A stretch of DNA of 64,000 nt from Ypsolopha sequella (Eukaryota > Arthropoda > Insecta > Lepidoptera > Ypsolophidae). Under the pieces are notes generated by a model. The model saw only the letters and a program-made list of their open reading frames with translations, did no database searches and was not told where the DNA came from. Location: positions 12,586,001 through 12,650,000 of the forward strand of contig OW204012.1 in the NCBI GenBank assembly GCA_934047225.1. Reading direction: 5' to 3'. This document shows positions 1 to 12,800 of the stretch, one piece after another. Numbering within the stretch: the stretch's first letter is position 1; each line of letters starts with the position of its first letter. The position numbers and the translations under genes were made by a program.

Positions 1-225
1 TTTTGGCCCTCTGTCAGGAAATCAGGAAAAAAAAGGAATTTGTCAGGAATTCTTAACAGAGCATGAATGAATTCTTTATAAATATTATATTTATTAAGTT
101 ATCAAAATCTGTTGAAAATCGCACTACCTCTGCATTATCATGAAAACTTTACGAAAAATGACAGGAAATTTATTGAATTATTAGGGGTTTTTGTCAGGAA
201 TTAACGTTATTGGATCTGGTAACCC
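1..225. repeat. Dispersed repeat fragment (copy 1)
   Basis: A diverged copy of the sequence at 39320-39560. Both share the ordered motifs TCAGGAAA, GGAATTT, GAAAATATCAGGAAATTTATT-like text and a final TTGTCAGGAAT-like segment. No coding capacity is seen. The left edge is cut by the window. Confidence 0.55.
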
Positions 226-1323
226 TAGTCAGGCCTCAATAGTGCTGTTAGGAAATTAAAAATTGCCATTTACGTAATAATTATCATAAAAATTTGCTCA
301 CCATAAAAACCTATAGGACAATTTCCAGTTGCTTTAGAAACTTGAAATTTAGCACGAAATTTCTTCCAGCACAAGAAAAGAAATAAATATAAATAAATAT
401 TTTTTTTGTAAATTTTGAACTAGACCCTATGTTCATGGTTGGTAAGTCAATGTTTAGACTGCAAAAATTTCGTTTCTTCTATTCAAGCCTACTATTTTAT
501 TAGAATAGTACGGAACCCTCAGGGTGCAAGACGTACTTGCACTTGACTGATTTTTTTTAAGCAGTGCCATCTATGGACGAGTAGTATAACTTTTAGTAAT
601 GCTGGTTTAGTGCCATAGAGTTAGGATAGGTATTGTCTTTGATTGAAAAAGAAGGCAACGAACCGTTCAAGACATAGTTTTAAACACAACTAGCAAGATA
701 GCATGCAGCCAAATTAGGTAACTTTACATTTTCATATTTTATTTAAATAATAAACTAATAATATAAATTATACTTATACTATTATATATACTGAACAAAA
801 CCTATATAACTTCATATTTTATATGTATTTTACAAACTGTATAATTCGCCATGTTCACCAGGAAAATGAAACTTTTTATTTTTTTCTTTAATATAGACCA
901 TTTAGTGATTTCAACCAATGTTCAGTTTTATGCATTTAACCATTTTTTATATTATTAAAACTCGCGTGAGCTGACAATGACATACTAAATTATTATTACT
1001 TACGGCTTGAATACTCACGTGTGATTGTTGTTGACTATATGCCAACCGTTTCACCGATACAATTTCGGTATTATCAAGGCGAGTGTCGTTCTGTCAAACG
1101 GGCACTGGCACGATCGCCGATCGGTGGCTGCCTTTTGTATAATGTTGTTTTTATGTCAATGTTGTATGACGTGATAGTATTTTTTCCTTAAATGTTAATA
1201 AAACTTGGTTTTTGAACTCTGTCAGAATTTGTATTCCTTGTCATAGACATCTTGCTTCTCCTATTAAACCACAGATGGCGTTACTAGTATCATTTAAAAA
1301 AAAAAATCATATTTTCATTTCAG
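226..1323. other. No gene recognised
   Basis: AT-rich sequence with no convincing exon or RNA gene. It may be intron or intergenic sequence upstream of the candidate exon at 1324. Confidence 0.4.
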
Positions 1324-1511
1324 CTTCATGGAGTAGAGAAGGCGTCCTAGTCCCAGTCAGTGCGGAATCGAAAAACGTTAATATAGCGTTAGACCAAGCA
1401 TATTCCGCTGGTCCACAAACCATTAGCACTCCCTACGGGAATTACGTAAAAGTGGAGCCAGCGAGGGTGAGAAAAAAAAGGAATTATGATACAAGCAGTA
1501 TACCTAAATAG
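1324..1511 (+). CDS. Candidate terminal exon of an unidentified host gene
   Basis: A stop-free stretch follows a good acceptor (polypyrimidine run, then TTTTCATTTCAG ending at 1323) and runs to a TAG at 1509-1511. The frame gives about 62 residues from ASWSREGVLVPVS to a basic tail, RVRKKRNY..., with a low-complexity-free, protein-like composition. The acceptor phase is 1, so at least one upstream exon would lie off the left edge. I do not recognise the family. It lies outside the CACTA-like element, whose left terminus is 529 bp downstream. Chance is possible for an ORF this short. Confidence 0.35.
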
Positions 1512-1766
1512 GTTTTTTTTACAAATGCCCAGCTAGTCACAACGGAGAAGCAGATACGGGCGTTTTGAAAAGCCGTTACCTACAGTCTTAGAGAATTTTA
1601 TTTTTAAGTAAATTAATGAATTTATTTTGTAGCTAATTTATTATTATTATATCCTACAGCTATAATCTTTTAAACTGTATTATTTATGAGTCTGTGTCCG
1701 TTAATCAGAAACTAAGTTTTTTTTTTTTTGTGGAAATTCTTGTAATCGGTCAGTAGGTCATGAGTT

Positions 1767-1909
1767 TAGGTCTCGTTCCATACTCGTCAGCGACTGCGTA
1801 CAAATATTTTGCATGATAAATTCCGGTTCCTCTCGTAAACCGCTAGGGGACGCTGTACAATTTCTCATATAAATATTTTACGCAGTCGCCAACTAGTATT
1901 GAGGCCTAA
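1767..1909. repeat. Small palindromic MITE-like hairpin
   Basis: The ends TAGGTCTCG... and ...GAGGCCTAA are inverted. The inner arms contain CGACTGCGTACAAATATTT and its near complement AAATATTTTACGCAGTCG. It is non-coding. Confidence 0.55.
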
Positions 1910-2039
1910 AGTCATAATATAATTGGCTTACTGTCTCGTGTAAAAAAAAGTTTAAAAGCATGATCGCAATCAAATTTATTTTTGTTGGTATGTTATTGAA
2001 AAGGACCCCTACAAATATCATACATAATTACCATTCTTA

Positions 2040-2054
2040 CACTGAGAAAAATTT
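2040..2054 (+). repeat. Left terminal inverted repeat
   Basis: CACTGAGAAAAATTT, preceded by TA. It is an exact inverted match to 21391-21405. Just inside is a palindromic ACATTACCGTAATGT (2069-2083) that recurs in the right-hand array. Confidence 0.8.
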
Positions 2055-2309
2055 CTTTGGGTCAAGCACATTACCGTAATGTGTTGGCAATTTTCACTAA
2101 ATTAAGAAGTCAATCTACTTAATTTAGTTGTTTCCTACTTAATAATGTGTTCAAAGATCCAGACATTTTGTATTGGCCACAAAATGAACAATGTGTATCC
2201 TGAAAAGTACGTACACGTACCTTTCAACATTAATAATACGGCCACATACTTACAGCAGTGGTTATCTACATTACCTTACGTAGTAACACGACAATAAATA
2301 ATCTCAGAA
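2055..2309 (+). repeat. Left subterminal region with array-like motifs
   Basis: Non-coding. It contains ACATTACCGTAATGT and a degenerate stretch (2205-2290: TACACGTACC...CAACATTAATAATACG...TCTACATTACC) that resembles, in the same order, the 86-bp monomer of the right-hand array. This suggests the two ends share ancestral subterminal repeats. Confidence 0.5.
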
Positions 2310-5300
2310 ATCATACACGCATTAAACAAAGATACCTGCACACTATTTAATGAACTAAATACATTGCAATGTTTTCTACACAAAAAATAATGGAAAAAAC
2401 ACATAACAATGTGTTAATGCACTGTAATTTGTCGAAGTCTTTACAATGTTGGAAAGGTCCTATAATGCGTCAAAGACTTTACAATGTTTCCTGTACATTA
2501 TGCACATGTGCTTAACGCATAACAATGTGTCCTACACATCATTTAATGAGTCGAATAAATTACAACGTCATAATGACATTGTTACGTGTGGATGTCGTTA
2601 CAATAATGTTAGAAAGTTCTTACAATTCGTCAAAGATATTATAATGTTTCGAAAATATTATCGAATGACCTTAACGCTTTAAAATTTCTCCTACACATTA
2701 TTTAATGAATCGAATAAATTACAATGTTATAAGAACAGACTCTCAAATTTGTAATGCGTCAAAGTCTTTACAATGTTGGCAAGGTCTTAAAATGTTTTAT
2801 AGACGTTAGAATATTTCCTGCGCATTAAACACATGTGCTTAACGCATGACAATGTGTCCTACATATAATTGAATGAGTCAAATAAATTACAACATCATAA
2901 TGACATTGTAACGTGTGGATGTCGTTACAATAATGTTAGAAAGTTCTTACAATTCGTCAAAGACATTATAATGTTTCGAAAATATTATCGAATGAACTCA
3001 ACGCTTTATAATTTCTCCTACACATTATTTAATGAATTGAATAAATTACAATGTCATAATGACAAACTCTCAAATTTGTAATGTGTCGAAGTTTTTACAA
3101 TGTTGGAAAGATCTTTTAACGCGTCAAAGATGTTCCACTGTTTTCTGAACATTATACACATGTGCTGAACGCATTATAATATGTCCTATACATCATTGAA
3201 TGAATCGTATAAATTAAAACGTCATAGTGACATTGTAACATGTGGATGGCGTTACAATAATGTTGGAAATGTCTTACAGTGCGTCAAACACATTATAATA
3301 TTTGGGACACATTATCGAATGTACGTAACGCTTTATAATTTTTCCTACACATTATTAAATGAATCGAATAAATTACAATGCCATAAGAACAAACTCTCAA
3401 ATTTGTAATGTGACGAAGTCTTTACAATGTTGGCAAGGTCTTAAAATGCGTTATAGACGTTACAATGTTTCCTGCGCATTATGCACATGTGCTTAACGCA
3501 TGACAATGTGTCCTACACATAATTGAATGAGTCGAATAAATTACAACATCATAATGACATTGTAACGTGTGGATGTCGTTACAATAATGTTAGAAAGTTC
3601 TTACAATTCGTCAAAGACATTATAATGTTTCGAAAACATTATCGAATGACCTTAACGCTTTAAAATTTCTCCTACACATTATTTAATGAATCGAATAAAT
3701 TACAATGTTATAAGAACAGACTCTCAAATTTGTAATGCGTCAAAGTCTTTACAATGTTGGCAAGGTCTTAAAATGTTTTATAGACGTTAGAATATTTCCT
3801 GCGCATTAAACACATGTGCTTAACGCATGACAATGTGTCCTACATATAATTGAATGAGTCAAATAAATTACAACATCATAATGACATTGTAACGTGTGGA
3901 TGTCGTTACAATAATGTTAGAAAGTTCTTACAATTCGTCAAAGACATTATAATGTTTCGAAAATATTATCGAATGAACTCAACGCTTTATAATTTCTCCT
4001 ACACATTATTTAATGAATTGAATAAATTACAATGTCATAATGACAAACTCTCAAATTTGTAATGTGTCGAAGTTTTTACAATGTTGGAAAGATCTTTTAA
4101 CGCGTCAAAGATGTTCCACTGTTTTCTGAACATTATACACATGTGCTGAACGCATTATAATATGTCCTATACATCATTGAATGAATCGTATAAATTAAAA
4201 CGTCATAGTGACATTGTAACATGTGGATGGCGTTACAATAATGTTGGAAATGTCTTACAGTGCGTCAAACACATTATAATATTTGGGACACATTATCGAA
4301 TGTACGTAACGCTTTATAATTTTTCCTACACATTATTAAATGAATCGAATAAATTACAATGCCATAAGAACAAACTCTCAAATTTGTAGTGTGTCGAAGT
4401 CTTTACAATGTTGGCAAGGTCTTAAAATGCGTTATAGACGTTAGAATGTTTCCTGCGCATTATGCACATGTGCTTAACGCATGACAATGTGTCCTACACA
4501 TAATTGAATGAGTCGAATAAATTACAACATCATAATGACATTGTAACGTGTGGATGTCGTTACAATAATGTTAGAAAGTTCTTACAATTCGTCAAAGACA
4601 TTATAATGTTTCGAAAATATTATCGAATGAACTCAACGCTTTATAATTTCTCCTACACATTATTTAATGAATTGAATAAATTACAATGTCATAATGACAA
4701 ACTCTCAAATTTGTAATGTGTCGAAGTTTTTACAATGTTGGAAAGATCTTTTAACGCGTCAAAGATGTTTCACTGTTTTCTGAACATTATACACATGTGC
4801 TGAACGCATTATAATATGTCCTATACATCATTGAATGAATCGTATAAATTAAAACGTCATAGTGACATTGTAACATGTGGATGGCGTTACAATAATGTTG
4901 GAAATGTCTTACAGTGCGTCAAACACATTATAATATTTGGGACACATTATCGAATGTACGTAACGCTTTATAATTTTTCCTACACATTATTAAATGAATC
5001 GAATAAATTACAATGCCATAAGAACAAACTCTCAAATTTGTAGTGTGTCGAAGTCTTTACAATGTTGGCAAGGTCTTAAAATGCGTTATAGACGTTAGAA
5101 TGTTTCCTGCGCATTATGCACATGTGCTTAACGCATGACAATGTGTCCTACACATAATTGAATGAGTCGAATAAATTGCAACGTCATAGTGACATTGTAA
5201 CGTATGTATGTCGTTACAATAATGCTAAAAAGGTCTTCCAATGCGTCAAAGACATTATAATGTTTCGAAAATATTATCGGATGTACTTAACGCTTTATAA

Positions 5301-5806
5301 TTTCTCCTACAGATTATTTAATGAATCGAATAAATTACAATGTCATAATGACAAACTCTGAAATTTGTAATATGTTGAAGTCTTTACTATGTTAGAAAGG
5401 TCTTACAATGCGATGTTCCACTGTTTCCTGTACATTATGCACATAATCTTAATGCATTTCAATGTGTCTTACACACAATTAAATGAGTCGAATAAATTGC
5501 AACGTCATAGTGACATTGCACCATGTGGATGTTGTTATTAATGTTGGAAAGGTCTTGCAATGTATCAAATACATTATAATGTTTCAAACACATTATCGAA
5601 TGTACTTAACGCTTTATAATTTTTCCTACACATTATTAAATGAATCGAATAAATTATGTCGTTATAATAATGTTGGAAAGGTCTTACAATGTGTCAAAGA
5701 CTTGTGCTTTATAGTAAAGTTATTGCATAATGTTTCCAACAAATTATTTAATGATTGCAACACATTGTAATGTGTACAACTCTTTGTACTCAAAGGTACA
5801 ACATTG
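2310..5806 (+). repeat. Left subterminal array: ~327-bp monomers with higher-order structure
   Basis: About nine monomers of ~327 bp, followed by a degenerate tail. Marker positions of the GTTACAATAATG motif fall near 2596, 2923, 3250, 3576, 3904, 4231, 4558, 4885 and 5212. Monomer types run A' A B A' A B A B A'', giving a 981-bp trimer repeated twice and a 654-bp dimer repeated twice with near identity. Each monomer is itself built from ~20-bp subunits resembling TTACAATGTGTCGAAGAC. Short ORFs inside are by-products of the repeats. It is a candidate protein-binding subterminal array. Confidence 0.85.
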
Positions 5807-6384
5807 CAGGTTAAAAAGCTGGGTTGCCAGATTTACGAGTAAAATGGTAATTGTCGGGATTGTAACCTATGTTATTAACTCGGTGATATAAAATAACAGG
5901 TAACTTTTGGAAACGTATGTGAGTTCGTCTGTAATAAAAATACATGTTTTTTTAGTTTTATAACAACTTCATCAACGAAGGAAAATTTAATTAGAATAAA
6001 ACCGTAAATTCGTTTATATTTTCTGTATACAATTGTCGGTTCATGTTTGGTTTCTGACCTAGGGTCACGATCATTCATTCTACCTAATCTACCTAAATTT
6101 GCGCGATAGAAAATGTCTTGCGAATCAGTGAATGATGCAAGAAATAATAACGAGAATGAAATAATCCGGGAGAATTTAAATATTGGCTGCCTCCGCACTT
6201 CGACTCGACATCATGCCGGCGACATCAAGTGTCACGTAGTTATGAGTACGCACTGATGACATGATGATTATTTCGCTATTACTTGTTTTCGTAGTCTCTT
6301 TGTATGCTCTGTGGCAGTCTCTCTCTCTCGCACGATGTCAGTAGAAACGGGCCGCAATCACGTCGCGTCGGAGTTAGGCTTGCT
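5807..6384. other. No gene recognised (element 5' region)
   Basis: Unique-looking AT-rich sequence between the array and the first nested repeat. Minus-strand ORFs here show no recognisable domain. Confidence 0.4.
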
Positions 6385-6560
6385 TTAAGTGGTTCCCAGA
6401 CCTTAATTAGCAACTCAACGTGTGTTGGTACAAATATCGACGAAAACGACATTGAAATAACGTTCATATCAAAGCGCATTGCTGGGAGGCTGTTACGACG
6501 ATCGCTGCGTCTCGGGATAGCCCAAAATGGGAGAAAATAATAATTTTCACATGGACGTAA
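6385..6560. repeat. Dispersed repeat N (copy 1)
   Basis: Matches 57241-57430 over ~170 bp (shared CAACGTGTGTTGGTACAAAT-like, GTTACGAC and GGAGAAAATAAT segments). The other copy begins directly at a TTAA. Confidence 0.55.
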
Positions 6561-6607
6561 TGGTTTTTCGAAGTTTTTCTTTTGTGTAATATTTTAGTTA
6601 TTAATTG

Positions 6608-6998
6608 AATAAATATTATATTTTTACATTTTATAGGTTTTTTATTATTAATTAGTTTTAAGATTATATACAAGGTGACTTTTTGATCATCGTCCAAATT
6701 CATACTGGAGGCTTGGTAAGTGATCAGCATCAGGGATCTATAACAATTTTTGTGAAATTCGTATAATGAAATTTCGACCTCCCATAGAAATTCAGTTCCA
6801 GTCCCGAGTGAATCACTATGGGGAGTCGAAATTTCATTTTACGAATTTCAACAAAATTGTTATTGATGCATGATACTGATCACTTACCAAGTCACCAGTA
6901 TGAATTTGGACGATGATCAAAAAGTCACCTTGTATATAATCTTAAAACTAATTAATAATAAAAAACCTATAAAATGTAAAAATATAATTATATGTAAT
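6608..6998. mobile_element. Long palindrome containing MITE family A (copy 1)
   Basis: The core 6669-6938 is family A: ends TACAAGGTGACTTTTTGATC and its complement, nearly self-complementary throughout, no coding capacity. Here the inverted symmetry extends about 60 bp beyond the usual ends on both sides (TTTTATAGGTTTTTTATTAT and its complement), so the whole 390 bp can fold. Other A copies: 26542, 26967, 43978, 53238 and 53745. Confidence 0.75.
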
Positions 6999-7118
6999 TA
7001 TAAAAAAGTTTTGATTTTTCGATATACTTGTATTTCAGCCCACTTTTCGACTGAGGACGACCCCAAAGTGGGCCGAAACATATTTCGAAAAATCAAAACT
7101 TTTTTATAATTACATACA
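6999..7118. repeat. Hairpin, repeat family K (copy 1)
   Basis: The arms AAAAAAGTTTTGATTTTTCG and its complement enclose CGACTGAGGACGACCC and a GTGGGCCGAAA-type segment. Relatives lie at 27785, 39700 and 45300. It interrupts the right arm of the preceding palindrome, part of which reappears at 7115-7155. Confidence 0.6.
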
Positions 7119-7764
7119 TAAATAATCTTAAAACTAATTAATTTTAGTTATTAAATTTTTTTAACCATTAGTGTACTGCTCAAAATGAAATAACGTCAAT
7201 TTGAGGTTTAGATGAATGAAATAAGTAATTCTGACGTCACTCATTTTTTTGAGAGCAAATATCTTCAAGTATTTCTATGGTAAAAAAATATTCGTATTGT
7301 GTACGAGTAACTTCATGGCGAGATATTGAAGATAAAAGCTGTATTTTTATTTATTTTAATTTGTGTCCACTAGTGAGTTAAAGAATTTAAGAAACGGCTT
7401 GGCACGGTATTTTGGTGGGGGATGCCTCTTAAGGCCTGGTCCATGGGACACAACAATCCTATTGAGTGATTTTGAGTGGTTGTTTATTTGGAAGGAGTTG
7501 TCTGACATTAAAGTGATGTGCGGGTGATTTGTTCAGTGTCTTATTTTGACTGGGGAAAAAATCTGTCATTTTACAGTTTTTGACATTTGACATGACTTTT
7601 GACTGTTTCCCCGACACGTGTCGTTGTATGAGAGTGTCTAGCGAAGGGAGGTTTGTTCCCCGTCACTAGGGATGTACTTTGACACTTTTGACTTCCGATC
7701 AAGGTTTTGCCAAATTTTTTCATTTTTTTTTACATTTTATTTTTTTATTTTACCATCACCTAGA

Positions 7765-8065
7765 TCATGTCGAGCCCTTTTCTTAGAGTACCATGAACGT
7801 GGGTCTAGCTTCAGCCGTTTAGGAGATAAGGGCCTTGAAAGTTTTGAGACTTCCATAGGGTAGTTCTCGCTGAGACCTTCTCTTAGACACCCATCAACAT
7901 GGCTATAACTCCAGCCGTATGGGAGATACGGGCCTTGAAAGATTTGACACTTCCGACGGGTAAATCTCGCCGAAACCTCTTCCTAAACACCCATCAACAT
8001 GGGTTTAACTCCAGCCGTTTGGGAGATACAGGCCGTCAAAGTTTTGATATTAAAAAAATTTTTTT
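7765..8065. repeat. Three tandem ~100-bp repeats
   Basis: The block CATCAACATGG...CCAGCCGT.TGGGAGATA.GGGCC recurs with GGAGATA at about 7822, 7922 and 8023. Copies are diverged and AT-poor relative to their surroundings. No function can be assigned. Confidence 0.65.
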
Positions 8066-8376
8066 TTAGACACCCAATTATCCAATCCCTAGGGATGTAA
8101 CACCTTCTCTTCCAGAGATATGGCCGAAACAATTTTTTTTGGCACATCCCTAGTGTCAAAGTCAAAAAATTTCAAAGCGCAACCCTTGTGCCTGGGACCT
8201 CTCTTCGAACTCGCCCGCTCACCCTTCGGGCTCGCAATCTCGTTTTTCCCATCCCTAGTGGGCACGTCCCAAGCGGTATGTGTATCACTATGTCAAAGTC
8301 AAAGTGTGTCAAAGCACGTCCCTAGTGTCACACATATGACTGAGCAAATCTTCAATTTAGGTACACAGGTGTGTGT

Positions 8377-8534
8377 ACAGTGCTCCCAAAGTTATAATGC
8401 ATATACAAATCTTCGGCAACGTTCGGCAAAATTCGTATTTCCTTACACTTTCTATACAGTCAATAAGGTCACGTGGTACGTCCGGTTGCTCGGCTATAGA
8501 TTTCTATGCGCATTATAACTTTGGGAGCACTGTA
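8377..8534. mobile_element. Short MITE with ~24-bp inverted ends
   Basis: Starts ACAGTGCTCCCAAAGTTATA and ends with its complement (ATAACTTTGGGAGCACTGT). The 158 bp are non-coding and lie within the CACTA-like element upstream of ORF1. Confidence 0.65.
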
Positions 8535-9475
8535 CGTGCGTGTTACAAAACAATGAATTATAATATAACACATAACACCTTTGTGCGCAAATGTTCCGAA
8601 AAACGAAATATTGCATTCCAAATTTAAGAAAATTGGCATAGTGTACTATGCGGCCGCTTTTATGCAGTTATTCAAATTTAGTCGCTTAATCACGGGTCTC
8701 ACCAGCAAGTCATTCGATCATTGGTCATTCATCATTCTACTTGTTCGTTTATGTTGACCATCAAAATTAATTCTTAATTTATATAAAATAAAAGCTAAAA
8801 TTTGAACATAGGTAATTGAATGATTTTTCGAAAATAATCGAACCTTTCGAATGACTGCCATAATCGACTTAATCGATTTTTCTCATTCATAATCGCGCAT
8901 TTTTAGCAGCGTTGTCACTTTAGTGATTTTGTCAATAAATCTAGTGACTTTTAAGGAGATAGACAGTGATATTCTGAAAAAAACTTAGTGATATTTATCA
9001 AATGTTGTGTTTTGTATCCCGGTTAAAGTAAAATATATACATTGCCGAGTAAAAATTACCTATTTAGGAACGTGGCTTTATTCTAAATACCTACTCTCTT
9101 AAATCAAAAAAGTCTGATGATCTATCTAAGCCGTCTACGTACATCTGCAATAATAATGATTGAATAATAATGAAAAGTGAACTTTGTTTTCAGAAGTCAC
9201 ATTTCCACGTAAACATTTGAATGACGTCAATAAATTAAACAACTATTATTAGTCCCAAAAGAGAACTACCAAAAGTAGAAAAACAAGAAAGAAAAAAAAA
9301 CTCAGGAAATTATACTGAGGTAAAAAAAATATTACAGTTATACATGAGAAATAAAATTTGAGCCGAAATTCGTTAAGAAAAAAAATTAAAAGCAAATTTA
9401 CCTTGTGATTTTATTTTAAACTATTTATTGAATTCTGGTGATTTTTTTAGTTGAAAATATCCCTAAATCTGGTAA

Positions 9476-9685
9476 AGAACATCGGCCACATTCCATAGTA
9501 ATATGGACCTGACGCCCAGAAACAGTTCAGCAAAAAATTCAATTACATTTAATGTGGGTTTGTTTTGGAATAAATTGTATGTTATCGTAAAGACAAAAAA
9601 ATACTAATTTTTTTCGGGCATGCCTCATCTTTAGAGACCCTTTAAAATCTAGTCAGGTCCATTCTGGCCGATGTTCTTTCAGACC
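9476..9685. mobile_element. MITE with AAAGAACATCGGCC ends
   Basis: The left end AAAGAACATCGGCCACATTC and the right end (complement of AAAGAACATCGGCCAGAATG) are inverted, and both also carry GGACCTGAC. A solo end of the same family is at 14243-14292. Confidence 0.6.
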
Positions 9686-9689
9686 AAAT

Positions 9690-9813
9690 CTAGTGACAAA
9701 GTTTTCTACAAGGTGGCAGCACTGATTTTTAGAACAAATTGAAAATTGGAATCAGCTACTGGCAACACTGCACTGACACTGGGGGGCGTCTGCGCCGTTT
9801 TCGTGACGTAAAA
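9690..9813 (+). promoter_or_regulatory. Presumed 5' leader/promoter of the dicistronic gene
   Basis: The sequence directly before the ORF1 ATG is distinctly GC-richer (GGGGGGCGTCTGCGCCG) and contains TGACGTA, a CRE-like half site, at 9804-9810. No TATA box is obvious. The transcription start cannot be fixed from sequence. Confidence 0.3.
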
Positions 9814-12800
9814 ATGTTTGCGGTGAAAAATTTGTTAAATGAATGCGGGCTGGAAGAATACGAGGATATTTTTAATAGTAAGTTAACTTACATATCTTAA
9901 TTACCCCTTTTCGACACTCCGACCGAAATATCTTCTTTGTAATGTATTTTTGTAAGTACTTTTCTACTTAATTTTTATCTTCCTACAGATAACTGTATCG
10001 ATGACAAGGCCCTGGAACTTTTAGATGATGATGGTTTGAAACAACTGATACCCATAGTAGGTCATCAAATGAAGTTCAAGAAAGTCCTCAAAGAGTGGAA
10101 ATCTGTACAAGATAAGTCAGTAAGTATACCCACTATATATCTTCACTTGTTTAGCGGATTGAGGTTTCTTTACACATATTTTGACCAAAGCATAATGACA
10201 GCCAGCCTAAATACTTACTTCATTTGGTTATTGTATTAGAAACACTTACCTTTATTTACAATATGGTCACATTAACTAAACGCTTGGCAAGTTAATGTTA
10301 CCCGGTTTTACTCGGTGACAATACTGGGTCACCGAGTACAACCCAGTCACATTTGTACATTGAACTATACGGTACAAATGTGACCAGGTTGTACTCGGTG
10401 ACGCGGTATTGTCACCAAGTAAAACCGGGTAACATTAACTTGCCAAGCGTCTACTTAATGTGACCCCGTTATACTTATAATATAGTACACTGGGCAGAAT
10501 GACAGGCAGGTCGATTTGATTTCTGCAATGTTGCTTATATATTATATGTTTGCTTTCATTTGTTTTGGTGCTTTAATAGTACCCAATCATATTGTTTTAT
10601 TATTTTTTTTTAATGTATATTATGTTTGTGCTTCCATCAAGGGCACCAACAACGGGGTTAATCCAAGCCACGTTTGGAGAAAAAATATCACTACACAAGT
10701 ATTGAAATCACATAAATCACTAAAAAAACTGGTCCTGTGAGACTTAGGCTTTCGCACCTAAGTTTCCGTATTTCATCAGTTTTGGGAACACAAATTAATT
10801 ACAACAGTTGGTACAAATCGTGCTAAACTTCGAGTCCACTCAGAACACGAGGTCATTTGCATTGACAGGAACAAAATGTATGGAATGTTTTTTGGAGAAA
10901 CAATTTCGGAGTAGACTAGAAGTTAGCGCTATCTGTATGTATTGTTTTCTGTAGTTTTCAGAGATTTCTTACTATGAAAGTCATTTTAATACAATTATAT
11001 TATTATATATTTTACAATCAACTCTCCAATACTCATACCTACAATTTAGTATTCATATCGGATTTCTAGTACCGAAAACTTTTTTTAAGTGGCTTCATAA
11101 AACGGGGATGTTCTTCTCAATACAACTATTATCTATATATTTTTTTTGGTCTTTAACTCGGTCATTTGTAAACTGATTTGATTGATTATTTTTTGTTTGG
11201 TGAAGTATGCTTCCAGGTAGTCCCATTTTATGTTTGGCCATGATCTTATAAAGGTCTTCAGAGATAGGCAGTGGAACTCCTTAATTATTTTAATATTGCA
11301 AAATAATTTTATAATATACTTTCTCTTCACGTTTATGTTTTTATGAGATAGATTTTAACATAATAATTAAATTTTGTAATCTTTTTCAGTTACTGGATCT
11401 AGATATTCTGGAAATTGTGGAACCAGAACCAGGGCCTACAACAGCAGCAAAAACATATGAAACAGCAGCAGACGTACTAGAACCTGTAGGACAAGTTCAC
11501 AGTTACCTAATTAAGCCAGCAATTGTGCAGGGGGATAAAAACTATGTAAGTATTTTTTTTAGTCTAATTGACCTGCCTGCCCCTATACTAAATTGTACTA
11601 AGATATTCTTTGGTATTTAATTAAGCTTCTAACTACAACTTTTTGTGCACATTATGTTTAAGTTGTACAGTTCTCTATCTTAAACATTGTTTTAATGCAA
11701 ACGCTGTATTCCTTCAGATGGCAGTGTCACCATAGACAAAAAACCGGTCAATTGCGAGTCAGACTCTCATGCCTAGGGTTCCATAATTCGACAGTTTTGG
11801 GAAAGTATATTTGGTAGTCTACTCTTGCATTTTGTGAGGGATGATAAAATAGGTTATCTAATATAGTATATATTATATACATATCCTTTTCGCGTAATCA
11901 TAATATTTGTAGCAACAAAAGAGAGACACAAATATTTTTATACCATACTCGAAATAAAACTTGTGGATGAAAAGTTTAATTTTGTCGTGAATTTCTCAAC
12001 CACTATATATTTTCTGTAATCTTTACGTAATCCCTTTAATTACCATGATTTTTAAGATTTTAAATTTACACCGTCACTATAAACTTTATTAGGAGTATGG
12101 GACTCACCATGTTTGGGTTTTATATTTTGTTTTATATTCGGGAAAATATAAAACCCAAACACGGTCAGTCCCGTACTCCTAATAAAAATTGTTTATTTTT
12201 TCTGTCCATTAGTTTTCGAGGTAAGGGGGGGACACACATACTTTTTTTTTGTAGTTTTTCAAAGATTTCTCGAAATAGATGCAAGTAAATTATATATTTT
12301 AATTAAACATCAGCTCTTTAATATCTTGAATTTAATACCCATATTGTATTTTTATATATATATTTTTATTTTTTATTTTACTTTTTTTATTATTTCTCAG
12401 TCGCTATAGTTTCCCTGTAATTGGCCAGTTATGGTCTATAATCATCTTTTTTTTTCGGTTTACCAGTTTCGGAAATACATGCGTTTTTTTTGTGGTTTTT
12501 CAAAGATTTCTCGAAATTGGTGCCAGTAAATATAGTAAAAGTATATTCTATGTAATATCTACCATTTGATACCAATATTGTATTTTTAGGATTATTTATT
12601 TATTTTCTTTCTTTTGTAAGTATTGGAAGTATTTTGAACAATTTCAAATAAAAAATAAATATATATCACCCTATATTATGTAAGCAAGTGAATGCTATTT
12701 TTGTGGCAAATTTCAAGGCTTTATCTTTAAATTAATAACCATGATACTTCTCTTGCAGATTGAAGAGATTTTAAATGTAAGAAAATCAAAATTCTAACTT

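Noticed and set aside
2446..5770. Series of similar 67-95 codon ORFs
   Set aside because: They are translations of the 327-bp tandem repeat. The same ORF recurs because the DNA recurs, with no start context or domain.
2310..5806. CRISPR-like array
   Set aside because: Repeats are ~327 bp with no spacers and the DNA is eukaryotic.
5875..6198. 107-codon minus-strand ORF
   Set aside because: No recognisable domain, no splice or promoter support; consistent with chance in this region.
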